From positions 1 to 15,084 of the forward strand of contig JALZUV010000184.1 of the NCBI GenBank assembly GCA_023301245.1: DNA of 15,084 nt, in the 5' to 3' direction. This DNA is from Rickettsiales bacterium. GTDB lineage: Bacteria > Pseudomonadota > Alphaproteobacteria > Rickettsiales > JALZUV01. Made by a program: the position numbers and the translations under genes. Positions within the stretch are counted from its first letter, which is position 1, and each line of letters starts with the position of its first letter. This document shows, in pieces, positions 5,403 to 13,701 of the stretch. The notes under the pieces are model-generated. The model did no database searches, was not told the DNA's origin, and worked only from the letters and a program-made list of their open reading frames with translations.

Positions 5403-7577
5403 ATGTATCAACTCATGCAACGTATTGCCATATTGGTTCCGCTACCATTTGATAAAGCCTTTGACTATGCCGTGCCCGATGGCTTGGGGCTTCAGCATGG
5501 CGATTTTGTGCGTGTGCCCTTTGGCAGCCGCGAGCTTTACGGCGTAGTATGGGGCGAGGCAGAAGGAAAATCGCCCGATAATAAGCTCAAAACCATCGCC
5601 GCAAAAGCCGAGCACCTGCCGCCGATGGCCGCAGAAATGCGCGAATTTATCGACTGGGTGGCATGGTACACACTCGCCCCCAAAGGTGCAGTGCTGAAAA
5701 TGGCGCTTTCCGTGCCCGATGCCCTACACACCCCCGCCACCCAAACCAAATATACTAACGCGGCAGATGCGCCTTTAAGCAGCAAAGCGCGCATCGCCAT
5801 CGCTGCATCCTTAGAAGATAGCTTCGCCCGCACCGTCGCCGAAATTTCTGATGCGAGTGGCGTATCTGACGGCACGGTACGCAAATTCGCGAAAGACGGC
5901 GGCCTAACCGCGCATGAATTGCCGATGGAAGCCTATCAGCCCAACTATGAAGTGCAATTTAAACCTGATTTATCCGAGGCACAAAGCACAGCCGTTCAAA
6001 CCCTACTAGCCCACCTAAAACCAAAATTCTCCGTCGGCGTCATTGATGGGGTGACAGGCTCAGGTAAAACTGAGGTTTATTTTGAACTGATTGAAGAAGC
6101 ATTGGCGAATGCAAATTCGCAAACCCTTATTCTCCTGCCCGAAATTGCGCTTTCGGTACAGTGGTTAGAGCGCTTTAAGGCACGCTTTGGCGATGAGCCT
6201 TATTTATGGCATAGCTCGGTGCCATTAGCGCGTAAACGCGACACATGGCGTGCCATTGTTAAGGGCAAAGCGCAGGTGGTAGTGGGGGCACGTTCTGCGT
6301 TATTTTTGCCGTTTAAGAACCTGTCGCTCATCATTGTCGATGAAGAGCATGAAGGCAGCTATAAGCAAGAAGATGGCGTGATTTACCAAGCGCGCGATAT
6401 GGCGGTGGCACGCGCCATGCGCCAAGAAATTCCGATTGTGCTGGCATCTGCCACCCCCTCGCTGGAAACGGTCGTGAATGTCGAGCATGAGCGCTATCAT
6501 GCCGTCAAACTCCCTGCCCGCCACGGCGGCGCAAAACTGCCTGAAACACAATGCATCGATATGCGCGCCAACAACCCAGGCGCAGAACGCTGGATATCCG
6601 AGCCGCTAGAAGCCGCCATTGCCGAAACGCTGGAGCTTAAACATCAGGCGATGTTATTCCTTAACCGCCGCGGCTATGCACCGCTTACCTTATGCCGTGC
6701 CTGTGGCTATCGCTTTGGCTGCCCGCATTGTTCAGCATGGCTGGTCGAGCATCAATATCCGCCGCGCTTGCAATGCCATCATTGCGATTTTCGCACACCA
6801 CCGCCCGAACATTGCCCCGAATGTGGCGAGCTTGCCGAAGATTGCCTCGCCGCCTGCGGCCCAGGGGTTGAACGTGTAGCGAAGGAAGCCGAACGACTTT
6901 TCCCCCATGCTCGCATCGCGCAAATGACCAGCGATGTTCTTTCCACGCCCGAACAAGCAGAGCGCCTAATTAACGCCGTGACCGCAGGCGAAATTGACCT
7001 GCTTATCGGCACACAAATGATGGCCAAGGGACACCATTTCCCTAACCTCGCCCTTGTCGGCGTGGTCGATGCCGATATGGGTCTAGCCGGCGGCGATTTA
7101 CGCGCTGGCGAACGCTGCTGGCAATTGCTGCATCAGCTATCTGGCCGTGCAGGTCGTGCCAAAATTGCGGGGCGCGTGCTGCTGCAAACCTACCTGCCCG
7201 ACCACCCAATAATGCAGGCGCTTGAAACGCATGATCGCGATGGATTTATCGAGCTCGAAAAATCGCAACGACTCGCAGGGAAAATGCCGCCTTTCGGCAA
7301 ACTCGCCGCCATTATATTAGAAGGGCCGAAAGAACCCATCGTCATGGATTTTGCCCGCGCCATCGTGCGTAACGCGCCGACACGCAGCGACGTGCGCGCC
7401 ATCGGCCCTGCGCCTGCCCCACTGGCCATATTACGTGGAAAATACCGCTATCGCATCCTTATCAAAGCCGAGCGCGTAGTAAAATTGCAAGATGTGTTGC
7501 GCGACTGGTTCGCGCCGCTAAAAGTTCCAAGCTCGGTCAGAATGAAAATCGACATCGACCCTTATTCATTTTTGTAG
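5403..7577 (+). CDS. priA: primosomal protein N' (replication restart helicase PriA)
   Basis: 724 aa, normal for PriA, a 3'-5' DNA helicase that recognises stalled forks and reloads the replisome. In order: an N-terminal 3'-DNA-binding domain (RIAILVPLPFDKAFDYAVP), Walker A GVTGSGKT (216-223), DEEH Walker B (313-316), and ASATPSLE (349-356). A zinc-binding insert follows with eight cysteines at 431, 434, 440, 443, 458, 461, 471 and 474, then GTQMMAKGHHFPN and the helicase motif LSGRAGR. All catalytic and zinc residues are present, so it should be active. The start could be ATG 5403 or ATG 5415 (MQRIAIL, closer to the family); neither has a clear ribosome binding site. priA just upstream of the atp operon is a common alphaproteobacterial order. 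Confidence 0.97.
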   Translation: MYQLMQRIAILVPLPFDKAFDYAVPDGLGLQHGDFVRVPFGSRELYGVVWGEAEGKSPDNKLKTIAAKAEHLPPMAAEMREFIDWVAWYTLAPKGAVLKMALSVPDALHTPATQTKYTNAADAPLSSKARIAIAASLEDSFARTVAEISDASGVSDGTVRKFAKDGGLTAHELPMEAYQPNYEVQFKPDLSEAQSTAVQTLLAHLKPKFSVGVIDGVTGSGKTEVYFELIEEALANANSQTLILLPEIALSVQWLERFKARFGDEPYLWHSSVPLARKRDTWRAIVKGKAQVVVGARSALFLPFKNLSLIIVDEEHEGSYKQEDGVIYQARDMAVARAMRQEIPIVLASATPSLETVVNVEHERYHAVKLPARHGGAKLPETQCIDMRANNPGAERWISEPLEAAIAETLELKHQAMLFLNRRGYAPLTLCRACGYRFGCPHCSAWLVEHQYPPRLQCHHCDFRTPPPEHCPECGELAEDCLAACGPGVERVAKEAERLFPHARIAQMTSDVLSTPEQAERLINAVTAGEIDLLIGTQMMAKGHHFPNLALVGVVDADMGLAGGDLRAGERCWQLLHQLSGRAGRAKIAGRVLLQTYLPDHPIMQALETHDRDGFIELEKSQRLAGKMPPFGKLAAIILEGPKEPIVMDFARAIVRNAPTRSDVRAIGPAPAPLAILRGKYRYRILIKAERVVKLQDVLRDWFAPLKVPSSVRMKIDIDPYSFL

Positions 7578-7682
7578 GCTTAGCTATTGCCCTGTAAGCA
7601 TCACTATGGTACGAAACGCGCAATGGTGCTGTCATGCATGGCAGCTTCGCAGGATAACTTTAACTTAAGCGTTTGATATATA
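7578..7682 (+). promoter_or_regulatory. spacer and probable leader/promoter region of the atp operon
   Basis: This 105-base stretch between priA and atpH has no T-run terminator. It holds an 18-base near-palindrome, GCTGTCATGCATGGCAGC (7628-7645, one mismatched pair), which could be an operator or an RNA hairpin. A weak TTGCCC-N17-TACGAA pair (7587-7615) could be a promoter. The end is AT-rich (GATATATA) with no Shine-Dalgarno before atpH. Confidence 0.35.
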
Positions 7683-8252
7683 ATGTCTAAAAACTCTGAT
7701 TCTTATGCTATTGCCCAGCGCTACACGACCGCGCTATTTGAATTGGCCGAAGAGAAAAAGAAATTAAAACCGTTAGCCGAGGAATTAGAAGCCCTAAACA
7801 CGCTTTTAAATGAGTCGGATGATTTAACACGCCTATGCGAAGACCCTACCATCAGCAGTGATGAACGCAAAAACTCACTCGAAGCGCTAACGAAAAAAGC
7901 GAAATCATCACCTATCTTAAAGAACTTCCTTAATACTCTGGCCGATAATGGCCGTATGGAAGTGCTACCCGAAGTGCTGCAAGATTTCGCCCGCCGCATC
8001 TATGCGAAAAACGACCAACTAGTGGCCGAAGTAACATCAGCCGCGCCGATGAAAAAAGCGCAGCAAACGAAACTCGAAAAAATGTTAAAAGACCATTTTG
8101 GTAAAAAAGTGGCACTTGAAATTCATGTTAATGAAAGCTTGCTCGGCGGATTACGCATCCGTGTGGACGGCCAACTTATTGACTCATCTGTCTCTGGCCG
8201 TTTGCAACGGTTGGAATCTCATTTAAACGCTGGCATCCAGCAAATTGTCTAA
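7683..8252 (+). CDS. atpH: F1F0 ATP synthase subunit delta
   Basis: 189 aa, standard for the delta/OSCP subunit that ties the top of the F1 alpha3beta3 head to the peripheral stalk. The N-terminal helical domain begins YAIAQRYTTALFELAEEKK. The C-terminal signature ESLLGGLRIRVDGQLIDSSV is at 151-170, followed by SGRLQRL. The preceding AEVTSAAPM and KMLKDHFGKKV also fit the family. It is the first gene of the operon; atpA follows after 18 bases. The ATG at 7683 has no Shine-Dalgarno, unlike the three genes after it, so translation may begin by another route. The start itself agrees with the family N-terminus. Confidence 0.96.
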   Translation: MSKNSDSYAIAQRYTTALFELAEEKKKLKPLAEELEALNTLLNESDDLTRLCEDPTISSDERKNSLEALTKKAKSSPILKNFLNTLADNGRMEVLPEVLQDFARRIYAKNDQLVAEVTSAAPMKKAQQTKLEKMLKDHFGKKVALEIHVNESLLGGLRIRVDGQLIDSSVSGRLQRLESHLNAGIQQIV

Positions 8253-8270
8253 CGAATAGGAAAACACATC

Positions 8271-9803
8271 ATGGAAATCCGTCCTTCTGAAATCTCAGAC
8301 ATTCTAAAAAAGCAAATCTCAGGCTTTGACACTGCGGCTGAAATGGCCGAAGTGGGCGAAGTAGTAAAAGTGGGTGATGGTATCGCCACGATTTACGGCC
8401 TGCAAGATGTGCAAGCCAACGAGATGGTAGAATTCGCTGATGGTACAAAGGGCATGGCCCTTAACCTAGAACGCGACACTGTGGGTGTGGTAATTTTCGG
8501 CGATGATCGCTCGGTTAAAGAAGGTGACGTTGTTAAACGTACAGGTAAAATTGTTGAAGTTCCTGTTGGTAAAGAGCTGCTTGGCCGCGTAGTTGATGCA
8601 TTGGGTAACCCCATTGATGGTAAAGGTCCTATCAAAGCGAAACTCTCTAGCCGTGTTGAAGTAAAAGCACCGGGCATTATCGCACGTAAGTCGGTTCATG
8701 AGCCGATGAGCACAGGTATTAAAGCCATTGATGCATTGATTCCGATTGGTCGTGGCCAACGTGAGCTTATCATTGGTGACCGTCAAACGGGTAAAACAGC
8801 GATTGCAGTAGACGCAATTCTTAACCAAAAGAAATATTTCGACAACAATGACGAAGCCAACAAACTCTACTGTGTCTATGTAGTAATTGGGCAGAAGCGC
8901 TCAACCGTTGCACAAGTAGTGAAGAAACTAGAAGAAAAAGGCGCGATGGAATATTCTATCGTAGTCGCCGCGACTGCATCAGAAGCCGCGCCTCTACAGT
9001 TCCTTGCCCCTTACACAGGTTGCGCGATGGCGGAATATTTCCGCGATAACGGCATGCACTCACTTATCATTTATGATGATTTATCGAAGCAAGCCGTTGC
9101 GTATCGCCAAATGTCACTCCTACTTCGCCGTCCTCCGGGTCGTGAAGCCTATCCGGGTGATGTATTCTACCTTCACAGTCGCTTGCTAGAGCGTTCGGCC
9201 AAAATGTCGGATGAGCTTGGCGGCGGTTCAATGACTGCATTGCCTGTTATTGAAACCCAGGCGGGTGACGTATCGGCTTATATTCCAACGAACGTAATTT
9301 CGATTACCGATGGTCAAATTTTCCTAGAGACGGAGCTTTTCTATAAAGGTGTTCGCCCTGCGGTAAATGTTGGTCTTTCAGTATCTCGTGTAGGTTCTGC
9401 AGCACAAATTAAAGCGATGAAGCAAGTAGCAGGCTCTATTAAACTCGAGCTAGCACAATATCGTGAGATGGAAGCATTCGCACAGTTTGGTTCTGACCTT
9501 GATGCCTCAACGCAAAAGCTACTCGCACGTGGCGCACGCTTAACCGAATTGCTAAAACAACCTCAATTCTCTCCGCTTTCGACTCCGCAAGAAGTCGCGG
9601 TTATTTTCTCAGGTGTTCGTGGTCATTTGGATGAAGTTCCTGTCAATAAAGTACGCGACTATGAAGATGCACTTCTTCGTGAACTTGATGGTGGCTCAAG
9701 CGACATTATCGACTCTATCAGCACCGAGAAAAAACTGACGGAAGCAACCGAAGCTGCCCTTGGTAAACTTTGTGGCGATGTAGCAAGCCGTTTTAAGGAG
9801 TAG
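8271..9803 (+). CDS. atpA: F1F0 ATP synthase subunit alpha
   Basis: 510 aa, full length. This is the non-catalytic nucleotide-binding subunit of F1 at the cytoplasmic face of the inner membrane. The N-terminus MEIRPSEISDILKKQI is typical of Alphaproteobacteria. The P-loop GDRQTGKT is at 169-176. R373, in VSRVGSAAQ, is the arginine finger that reaches into the catalytic site of beta. AGGA at 8258-8261 precedes the ATG by 9 bases. The stop is 6 bases before atpG. Nothing unusual was seen in the sequence. Confidence 0.99.
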   Translation: MEIRPSEISDILKKQISGFDTAAEMAEVGEVVKVGDGIATIYGLQDVQANEMVEFADGTKGMALNLERDTVGVVIFGDDRSVKEGDVVKRTGKIVEVPVGKELLGRVVDALGNPIDGKGPIKAKLSSRVEVKAPGIIARKSVHEPMSTGIKAIDALIPIGRGQRELIIGDRQTGKTAIAVDAILNQKKYFDNNDEANKLYCVYVVIGQKRSTVAQVVKKLEEKGAMEYSIVVAATASEAAPLQFLAPYTGCAMAEYFRDNGMHSLIIYDDLSKQAVAYRQMSLLLRRPPGREAYPGDVFYLHSRLLERSAKMSDELGGGSMTALPVIETQAGDVSAYIPTNVISITDGQIFLETELFYKGVRPAVNVGLSVSRVGSAAQIKAMKQVAGSIKLELAQYREMEAFAQFGSDLDASTQKLLARGARLTELLKQPQFSPLSTPQEVAVIFSGVRGHLDEVPVNKVRDYEDALLRELDGGSSDIIDSISTEKKLTEATEAALGKLCGDVASRFKE

Positions 9804-9809
9804 TCACTC

Positions 9810-10682
9810 ATGGCATCCCTAAAGGATCTCAAAAACCGTATCAAATCGGTTAAATCGACGCAAAAAATCACCAAAGCCATGAAGATGGTAGCGGCGGCAA
9901 AATTGCGTAAGGCGCAAGAGCGTGCAGAAGCAGCGCGCCCCTATGCTGAAAAAATGGATCAAGTGGTGAGCTCGCTCGCCGCTGGGTTTGATGGTGATGA
10001 GAATGCGCCTTTGTTACTACGTGGCACGGGTGGCGATAAAAACCATCTGATTGTTGTGATGACCTCTGACCGTGGCTTATGCGGTGGTTTTAACAGCACC
10101 ATTATTCGCGCTGTTCGCAAGCAAATCATCGCGCTACGTGGTGCAGGCAAAAATGTTCACCTGCTATGTGTAGGCCGCAAAGGTTATGACCAGCTTCGTA
10201 TGGATTACGATAGCATCGTTGCGGGCCGTATGCCTGATGTAACGAAAAACCTAAATTACGAACAAGCACAGAATGTTTCGACAAAGCTCTTTGAAATTTT
10301 TGAAGAAAAAGAAATTGATGTCGTGACGATGGTTTACAATAAGTTCAAATCGGCTATCGCGCAGGAAGTTACCTTCCAGCAGCTTATTCCACTAGAAATC
10401 AAGGCCATTGAAACCGAAACCGTGCCAACGCCTTATGAATTTGAGCCCGACCCTGAAACTATCTTAGAAGACCTGCTACCGCGTAACTTGACGGTTCAGG
10501 CCTTCCGCGCATTATTGGAAAATAACGCATCGGAGCAAGGCGCACGAATGACCGCGATGGATAATGCAACCCGCAACGCAGGCGACATGATTGATTCATT
10601 ATCACTCGTTTATAACCGTACTCGCCAAGCTGCGATTACGACTGAATTAACCGAAATTATTTCTGGCGCAGAAGCCGTTTAG
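9810..10682 (+). CDS. atpG: F1F0 ATP synthase subunit gamma
   Basis: 290 aa, the central rotor shaft of F1, normal length. The N-terminal helix (SLKDLKNRIKSVKSTQKITK, then AMKMVAAAKLRKAQ) and the C-terminal helix (RTRQAAITTELTEIISGAEA) pair in the coiled coil that turns inside the alpha/beta ring. SDRGLCGGFN, in the globular domain, is a family hallmark. A strong AAGGAG (9795-9800) lies inside the last codons of atpA, 9 bases before the ATG, so translation is probably coupled to atpA. Confidence 0.99.
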   Translation: MASLKDLKNRIKSVKSTQKITKAMKMVAAAKLRKAQERAEAARPYAEKMDQVVSSLAAGFDGDENAPLLLRGTGGDKNHLIVVMTSDRGLCGGFNSTIIRAVRKQIIALRGAGKNVHLLCVGRKGYDQLRMDYDSIVAGRMPDVTKNLNYEQAQNVSTKLFEIFEEKEIDVVTMVYNKFKSAIAQEVTFQQLIPLEIKAIETETVPTPYEFEPDPETILEDLLPRNLTVQAFRALLENNASEQGARMTAMDNATRNAGDMIDSLSLVYNRTRQAAITTELTEIISGAEAV

Positions 10683-10708
10683 AAACACGATTTAAAAGGA
10701 GCACACAC

Positions 10709-12148
10709 ATGGCTAAAACGAAAAGCAATAAAGCAAGTTCAGGAATCGTCACTCAGGTGATTTCTGCAGTTGTTGATGTAAAATTTGACGGCGAATTGCC
10801 GCCTATTTTGAACGCACTAGAAACCAAGCTTGATGGCAAGATGGTTTACATGGAAGTTTCACAGCATCTTGGTGAAAACGAAGTACGCTGTATCGCTATG
10901 GACGCGACAGACGGTATGGTTCGTGGCCAAGAAGTGCTCGACACAGGCGCGCCTATCACTGTGCCAGTTGGCCCAGAAACATTGGGTCGTATTATGGATG
11001 TTGTCGGTCGCCCGATTGACGAGCGCGGCGAAGTAAAAACCAAGCAATCTGCTGGTATTCACGCCAAAGCACCTGACTTTATTGACCAATCAACTTCAGA
11101 TGAAATTTTAGTGACGGGTATTAAGGTAATTGACCTTCTAGCGCCTTACGCAAAAGGTGGTAAAGTTGGCCTCTTCGGGGGTGCGGGTGTAGGTAAAACT
11201 GTACTCATCATGGAGCTTATCAATAACATTGCGAAAGCTCACGGTGGTGTATCTGTATTCGCTGGTGTTGGTGAGCGTACTCGTGAGGGTAACGATCTTT
11301 ACCACGAGATGATGGAATCTAACGTGATTGACCTTGAAGGCGACAACTCAAAAGTAGCCCTCGTTTACGGTCAAATGAATGAACCTCCTGGTGCACGTGC
11401 ACGTGTAGCGCTAACGGGTCTAACCCTTGCTGAGTATTTCCGTGACCAAGAAGGCCAAGATGTACTCTTCTTTATGGATAACGTATTCCGCTTTACTCAA
11501 GCAGGCGCCGAAGTATCCGCACTCTTGGGTCGTATCCCATCTGCGGTAGGTTACCAGCCAACGCTTTCAACTGACATGGGTCAGCTGCAAGAGCGCATTA
11601 CTTCAACCAAAAAAGGTTCAATCACTTCAGTTCAGGCCGTTTACGTACCTGCCGATGATTTGACCGATCCTGCACCTGCAACAACCTTTGCCCATTTGGA
11701 CGCAACAACGGTACTTAACCGTTCTATCGCCGAGCTAGGTATTTACCCTGCGGTGGATCCACTAGATTCTACAAGCCGCATGCTAATGCCAGATATCGTT
11801 GGCGAAGAGCATTATAAAGTTGCTCGTGACGTTCAGGAAGTATTGCAAAGCTACAAATCACTACAAGACATCATCGCCATTCTTGGTATGGATGAATTGA
11901 GTGAAGAAGATAAACTAACCGTATCACGCGCGCGTAAAATTCAGCGCTTCCTATCTCAGCCCTTCTTCGTGGCCGAAATTTTCACTGGCTCGCCCGGTAA
12001 ACTCGTTGCACTTGAAGATACTATCAAAGGTTTCAAAGGCATTCTTGAAGGTAAATATGACGACCTTCCAGAATCTGCCTTCTACCTTGTAGGTGGTATT
12101 GATGAAGCAATTGAGAAGGCTCAAAAAATGGCAGCCGAGGCCGCTTAA
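10709..12148 (+). CDS. atpD: F1F0 ATP synthase subunit beta
   Basis: 479 aa, the catalytic subunit of F1. The P-loop GGAGVGKT is at 157-164, GERTREGNDL with the catalytic glutamate at 188-197, and the DELSEED motif, which in the family touches gamma and epsilon, is intact at 395-401. A short extra N-terminus rich in Lys/Ser (MAKTKSNKASSG) precedes the beta-barrel. AAGGAG (10696-10701) is 7 bases before the ATG. This is the last gene of the operon here: a strong terminator follows 30 bases after the stop, where atpC (epsilon) would be expected. Confidence 0.99.
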   Translation: MAKTKSNKASSGIVTQVISAVVDVKFDGELPPILNALETKLDGKMVYMEVSQHLGENEVRCIAMDATDGMVRGQEVLDTGAPITVPVGPETLGRIMDVVGRPIDERGEVKTKQSAGIHAKAPDFIDQSTSDEILVTGIKVIDLLAPYAKGGKVGLFGGAGVGKTVLIMELINNIAKAHGGVSVFAGVGERTREGNDLYHEMMESNVIDLEGDNSKVALVYGQMNEPPGARARVALTGLTLAEYFRDQEGQDVLFFMDNVFRFTQAGAEVSALLGRIPSAVGYQPTLSTDMGQLQERITSTKKGSITSVQAVYVPADDLTDPAPATTFAHLDATTVLNRSIAELGIYPAVDPLDSTSRMLMPDIVGEEHYKVARDVQEVLQSYKSLQDIIAILGMDELSEEDKLTVSRARKIQRFLSQPFFVAEIFTGSPGKLVALEDTIKGFKGILEGKYDDLPESAFYLVGGIDEAIEKAQKMAAEAA

Positions 12149-12177
12149 TATAATTCTTTCAATTTCTTAAATATTTT

Positions 12178-12218
12178 AAAAACAGGGGCGCTAAATAATT
12201 TAGCGCCCCTGTTTTTTT
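12178..12218 (+). terminator. strong intrinsic terminator after atpD
   Basis: AACAGGGGCGCTAAA (12181-12195), loop TAA, and TTTAGCGCCCCTGTT (12199-12213) form a perfect 15-bp stem. Three flanking A-T pairs extend it, and it runs into seven T (12212-12218). An A-tract on the other side allows termination on both strands. It closes the atp operon before the RTX gene. Confidence 0.95.
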
Positions 12219-12305
12219 ACCCACAACATTACGCATCTGTCACTTGCAAACTATTAGTGAGCCTGCTATTGCGGCATTGAATAAAAAAAATTAAGGGTAA
12301 CAAAC
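12219..12305 (+). promoter_or_regulatory. upstream region of the RTX gene
   Basis: This 87-base spacer lies between the atp terminator and the RTX start, so the RTX gene needs its own promoter here. A TTGCAA hexamer at 12244 is a possible -35, but no good -10 stands at standard spacing. AAGGG (12293-12297), 8 bases before ATG 12306, is a good ribosome binding site. Confidence 0.4.
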
Positions 12306-13643
12306 ATGTCACTATTTTCAATTTCAAGCTTTTCTGAAGCTACACGATCGCTCAAAGATCTCTATATCGATATATTGAACAATAACCCCAATGCCGATTA
12401 CGCCGTTCTAACCGAAGGCATTACGATGGGCGTAACAGGCACTAATGTAATTACCGATGGGGACGATATCATTACTCCTCTTGCCAACAATAATTACATC
12501 TTTGCGGGCCTCGGCAATGACACGGTCTTTGAAGGCATGGCCAGCACACTAGGCGCAGTTTTGCATGATGGCGATGACACTTTCGTTGGTAATGTGAATA
12601 ATGCAGCCGCCGCAAGTGTTTTTGGTGGCGACGGTAACGATACATTCGTCAGCACAGGCGATGCACTCTTCGGCGAAGAAGGCAACGATGAATTCACCAC
12701 GCTCGGCAATTACAGCGACACTCTTCACGGCGGTAGCGGCGAAGATACCATCGATAGTGGTGCAGCAGATGACCTCATTCTGGGCGGAAAAGGCGATGAT
12801 ATCATCTATGCAGGCAGCGGCGACGATATCGTAAGCGGAAATTCCGATAACGACCTTATCTATGGCGGTAACGGCCCTATCGATTTAACCGACGGTAATG
12901 ATGTACTCTTCGGCGGCGGCGGTGATGATATTATTTTCGGCAACGCAGGCGATGACACGCTCCATGGTGGTGAAAGCGACGGTGAAAACAACGTTGATTT
13001 AGATGATGGTGATGATGAGCTATTTGCTGGCCTTGGCGATGATACGGTCTTTGGTAACGCTGGAAATGATTTGATTGTGGGCGCCGATGGTAACGATAAT
13101 CTATTTGGTGGCGTCGGTGATGATGTGATTTTTGGCGGCAGTGATTTTGTCGCTTTAAATGATGGCGCTGACACTATCACAGGCGGCTCTGGCGAAGATA
13201 CCCTCTTTGGTAATGCAGGTGATGACTTAATTTACGGCGGCACAGGCCCATCAGATTCAACCGATAGTGCCGATGCTCTCTTTGGCGGGCTCGGCAATGA
13301 CAAGCTCTTCGGTAATGCGGGCGATGACCTGCTGGTAGGTGCGCAAGGCGATGACGAGCTATTTGGCGGCCTTGGCGACGATACTATCAACCTCGGCTCC
13401 TTCAGCGGCAACGACATTGTGCATGGCTTCCACGGCGAAGGTCAAGCAGGCGGCGATATGCTGAACATTCTGCGTAACCTCAACGATAGTGGTATCACTG
13501 ACTTCGATAGCCTAATGGCAAATGCCAGCAACCAAGGCAACGATACTCTGTTCGACCTAGGCGATGGTAACAGCGTGTTAGTGAAGAATGTTTCTCTCGA
13601 CGAATTCAGCACCGATGACTTCAGCTTTAACGATATTCTGTAA
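12306..13643 (+). CDS. RTX (hemolysin-type Ca-binding) repeat protein, probable type I secretion substrate
   Basis: 445 aa, acidic, no Cys, no N-terminal signal peptide. Residues 50-365 carry many glycine/aspartate nonapeptides of the GGxGxDxxx type (GGDGNDTF, GGSGEDTI, GGKGDDII, GGGGDDII, GGLGDDTI), which bind calcium and fold into a parallel beta-roll outside the cell. FGNAG(D/N)D recurs at residues 211, 249, 301 and 335. The C-terminus (SVLVKNVSLDEFSTDDFSFNDIL, split by a short loop) resembles the uncleaved C-terminal signal read by type I secretion. The first 45 residues show no known enzyme domain, so it may be a structural, adhesive or S-layer-like protein. No HlyB/HlyD/TolC-type transporter genes are in the window. 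It has its own ribosome binding site and is isolated from atp by a terminator. Confidence 0.9.
   Translation: MSLFSISSFSEATRSLKDLYIDILNNNPNADYAVLTEGITMGVTGTNVITDGDDIITPLANNNYIFAGLGNDTVFEGMASTLGAVLHDGDDTFVGNVNNAAAASVFGGDGNDTFVSTGDALFGEEGNDEFTTLGNYSDTLHGGSGEDTIDSGAADDLILGGKGDDIIYAGSGDDIVSGNSDNDLIYGGNGPIDLTDGNDVLFGGGGDDIIFGNAGDDTLHGGESDGENNVDLDDGDDELFAGLGDDTVFGNAGNDLIVGADGNDNLFGGVGDDVIFGGSDFVALNDGADTITGGSGEDTLFGNAGDDLIYGGTGPSDSTDSADALFGGLGNDKLFGNAGDDLLVGAQGDDELFGGLGDDTINLGSFSGNDIVHGFHGEGQAGGDMLNILRNLNDSGITDFDSLMANASNQGNDTLFDLGDGNSVLVKNVSLDEFSTDDFSFNDIL
12861..13388 (+). repeat. two-copy higher-order repeat inside the RTX domain
   Basis: Two consecutive segments share the same order of parts: residues 186-275 (90 aa) and 276-361 (86 aa). 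Each has two long modules of about 32-36 aa, each opening with an aromatic/His-GG turn and an extended loop and ending FGNAG(D/N)D. A 20-aa module VGA-x-G-(N/D)-D-x-LFGG-x-GDD then closes the segment. Third-codon-position differences suggest an old duplication under protein-level selection. Confidence 0.75.
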
Positions 13644-13661
13644 GTTAGAGAAAATAATACT

Positions 13662-13701
13662 AAATAAAAAAGGCTGGGAGAAATCTCAGCCTTTTTTATT
13701 T
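13662..13701. terminator. bidirectional terminator between the RTX and glycosyltransferase genes
   Basis: AAATAAAAAAGGCTG (13662-13676) and CAGCCTTTTTTATTT (13687-13701) pair over 15 bp, with partial pairing of GGAG and CTC above. A-tract and T-tract flanks make it work on both strands. Its right end overlaps the last two bases of the convergent glycosyltransferase stop. Confidence 0.9.

Noticed and set aside
7679..7684. TATAAT hexamer just before atpH as a -10 box
   Set aside because: It overlaps the ATG, so the transcript would begin inside the gene; no -35 at the right distance.
12149..12305. A hidden or truncated atpC after atpD
   Set aside because: Only 30 bases precede the terminator and no epsilon-like translation was found in the spacer.
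12861..13388. CRISPR-like or DNA-level tandem repeat
   Set aside because: Periodicity is at protein level (RTX glycine/aspartate turns); the DNA copies differ at many third positions and there are no spacers.
12860..13417. Long minus-strand Ser/Pro-rich frames opposite the RTX gene (12860-13180, 13232-13417)
   Set aside because: Antisense to repetitive GGxGxD codons, which automatically give long Pro/Ser frames; no start signals.
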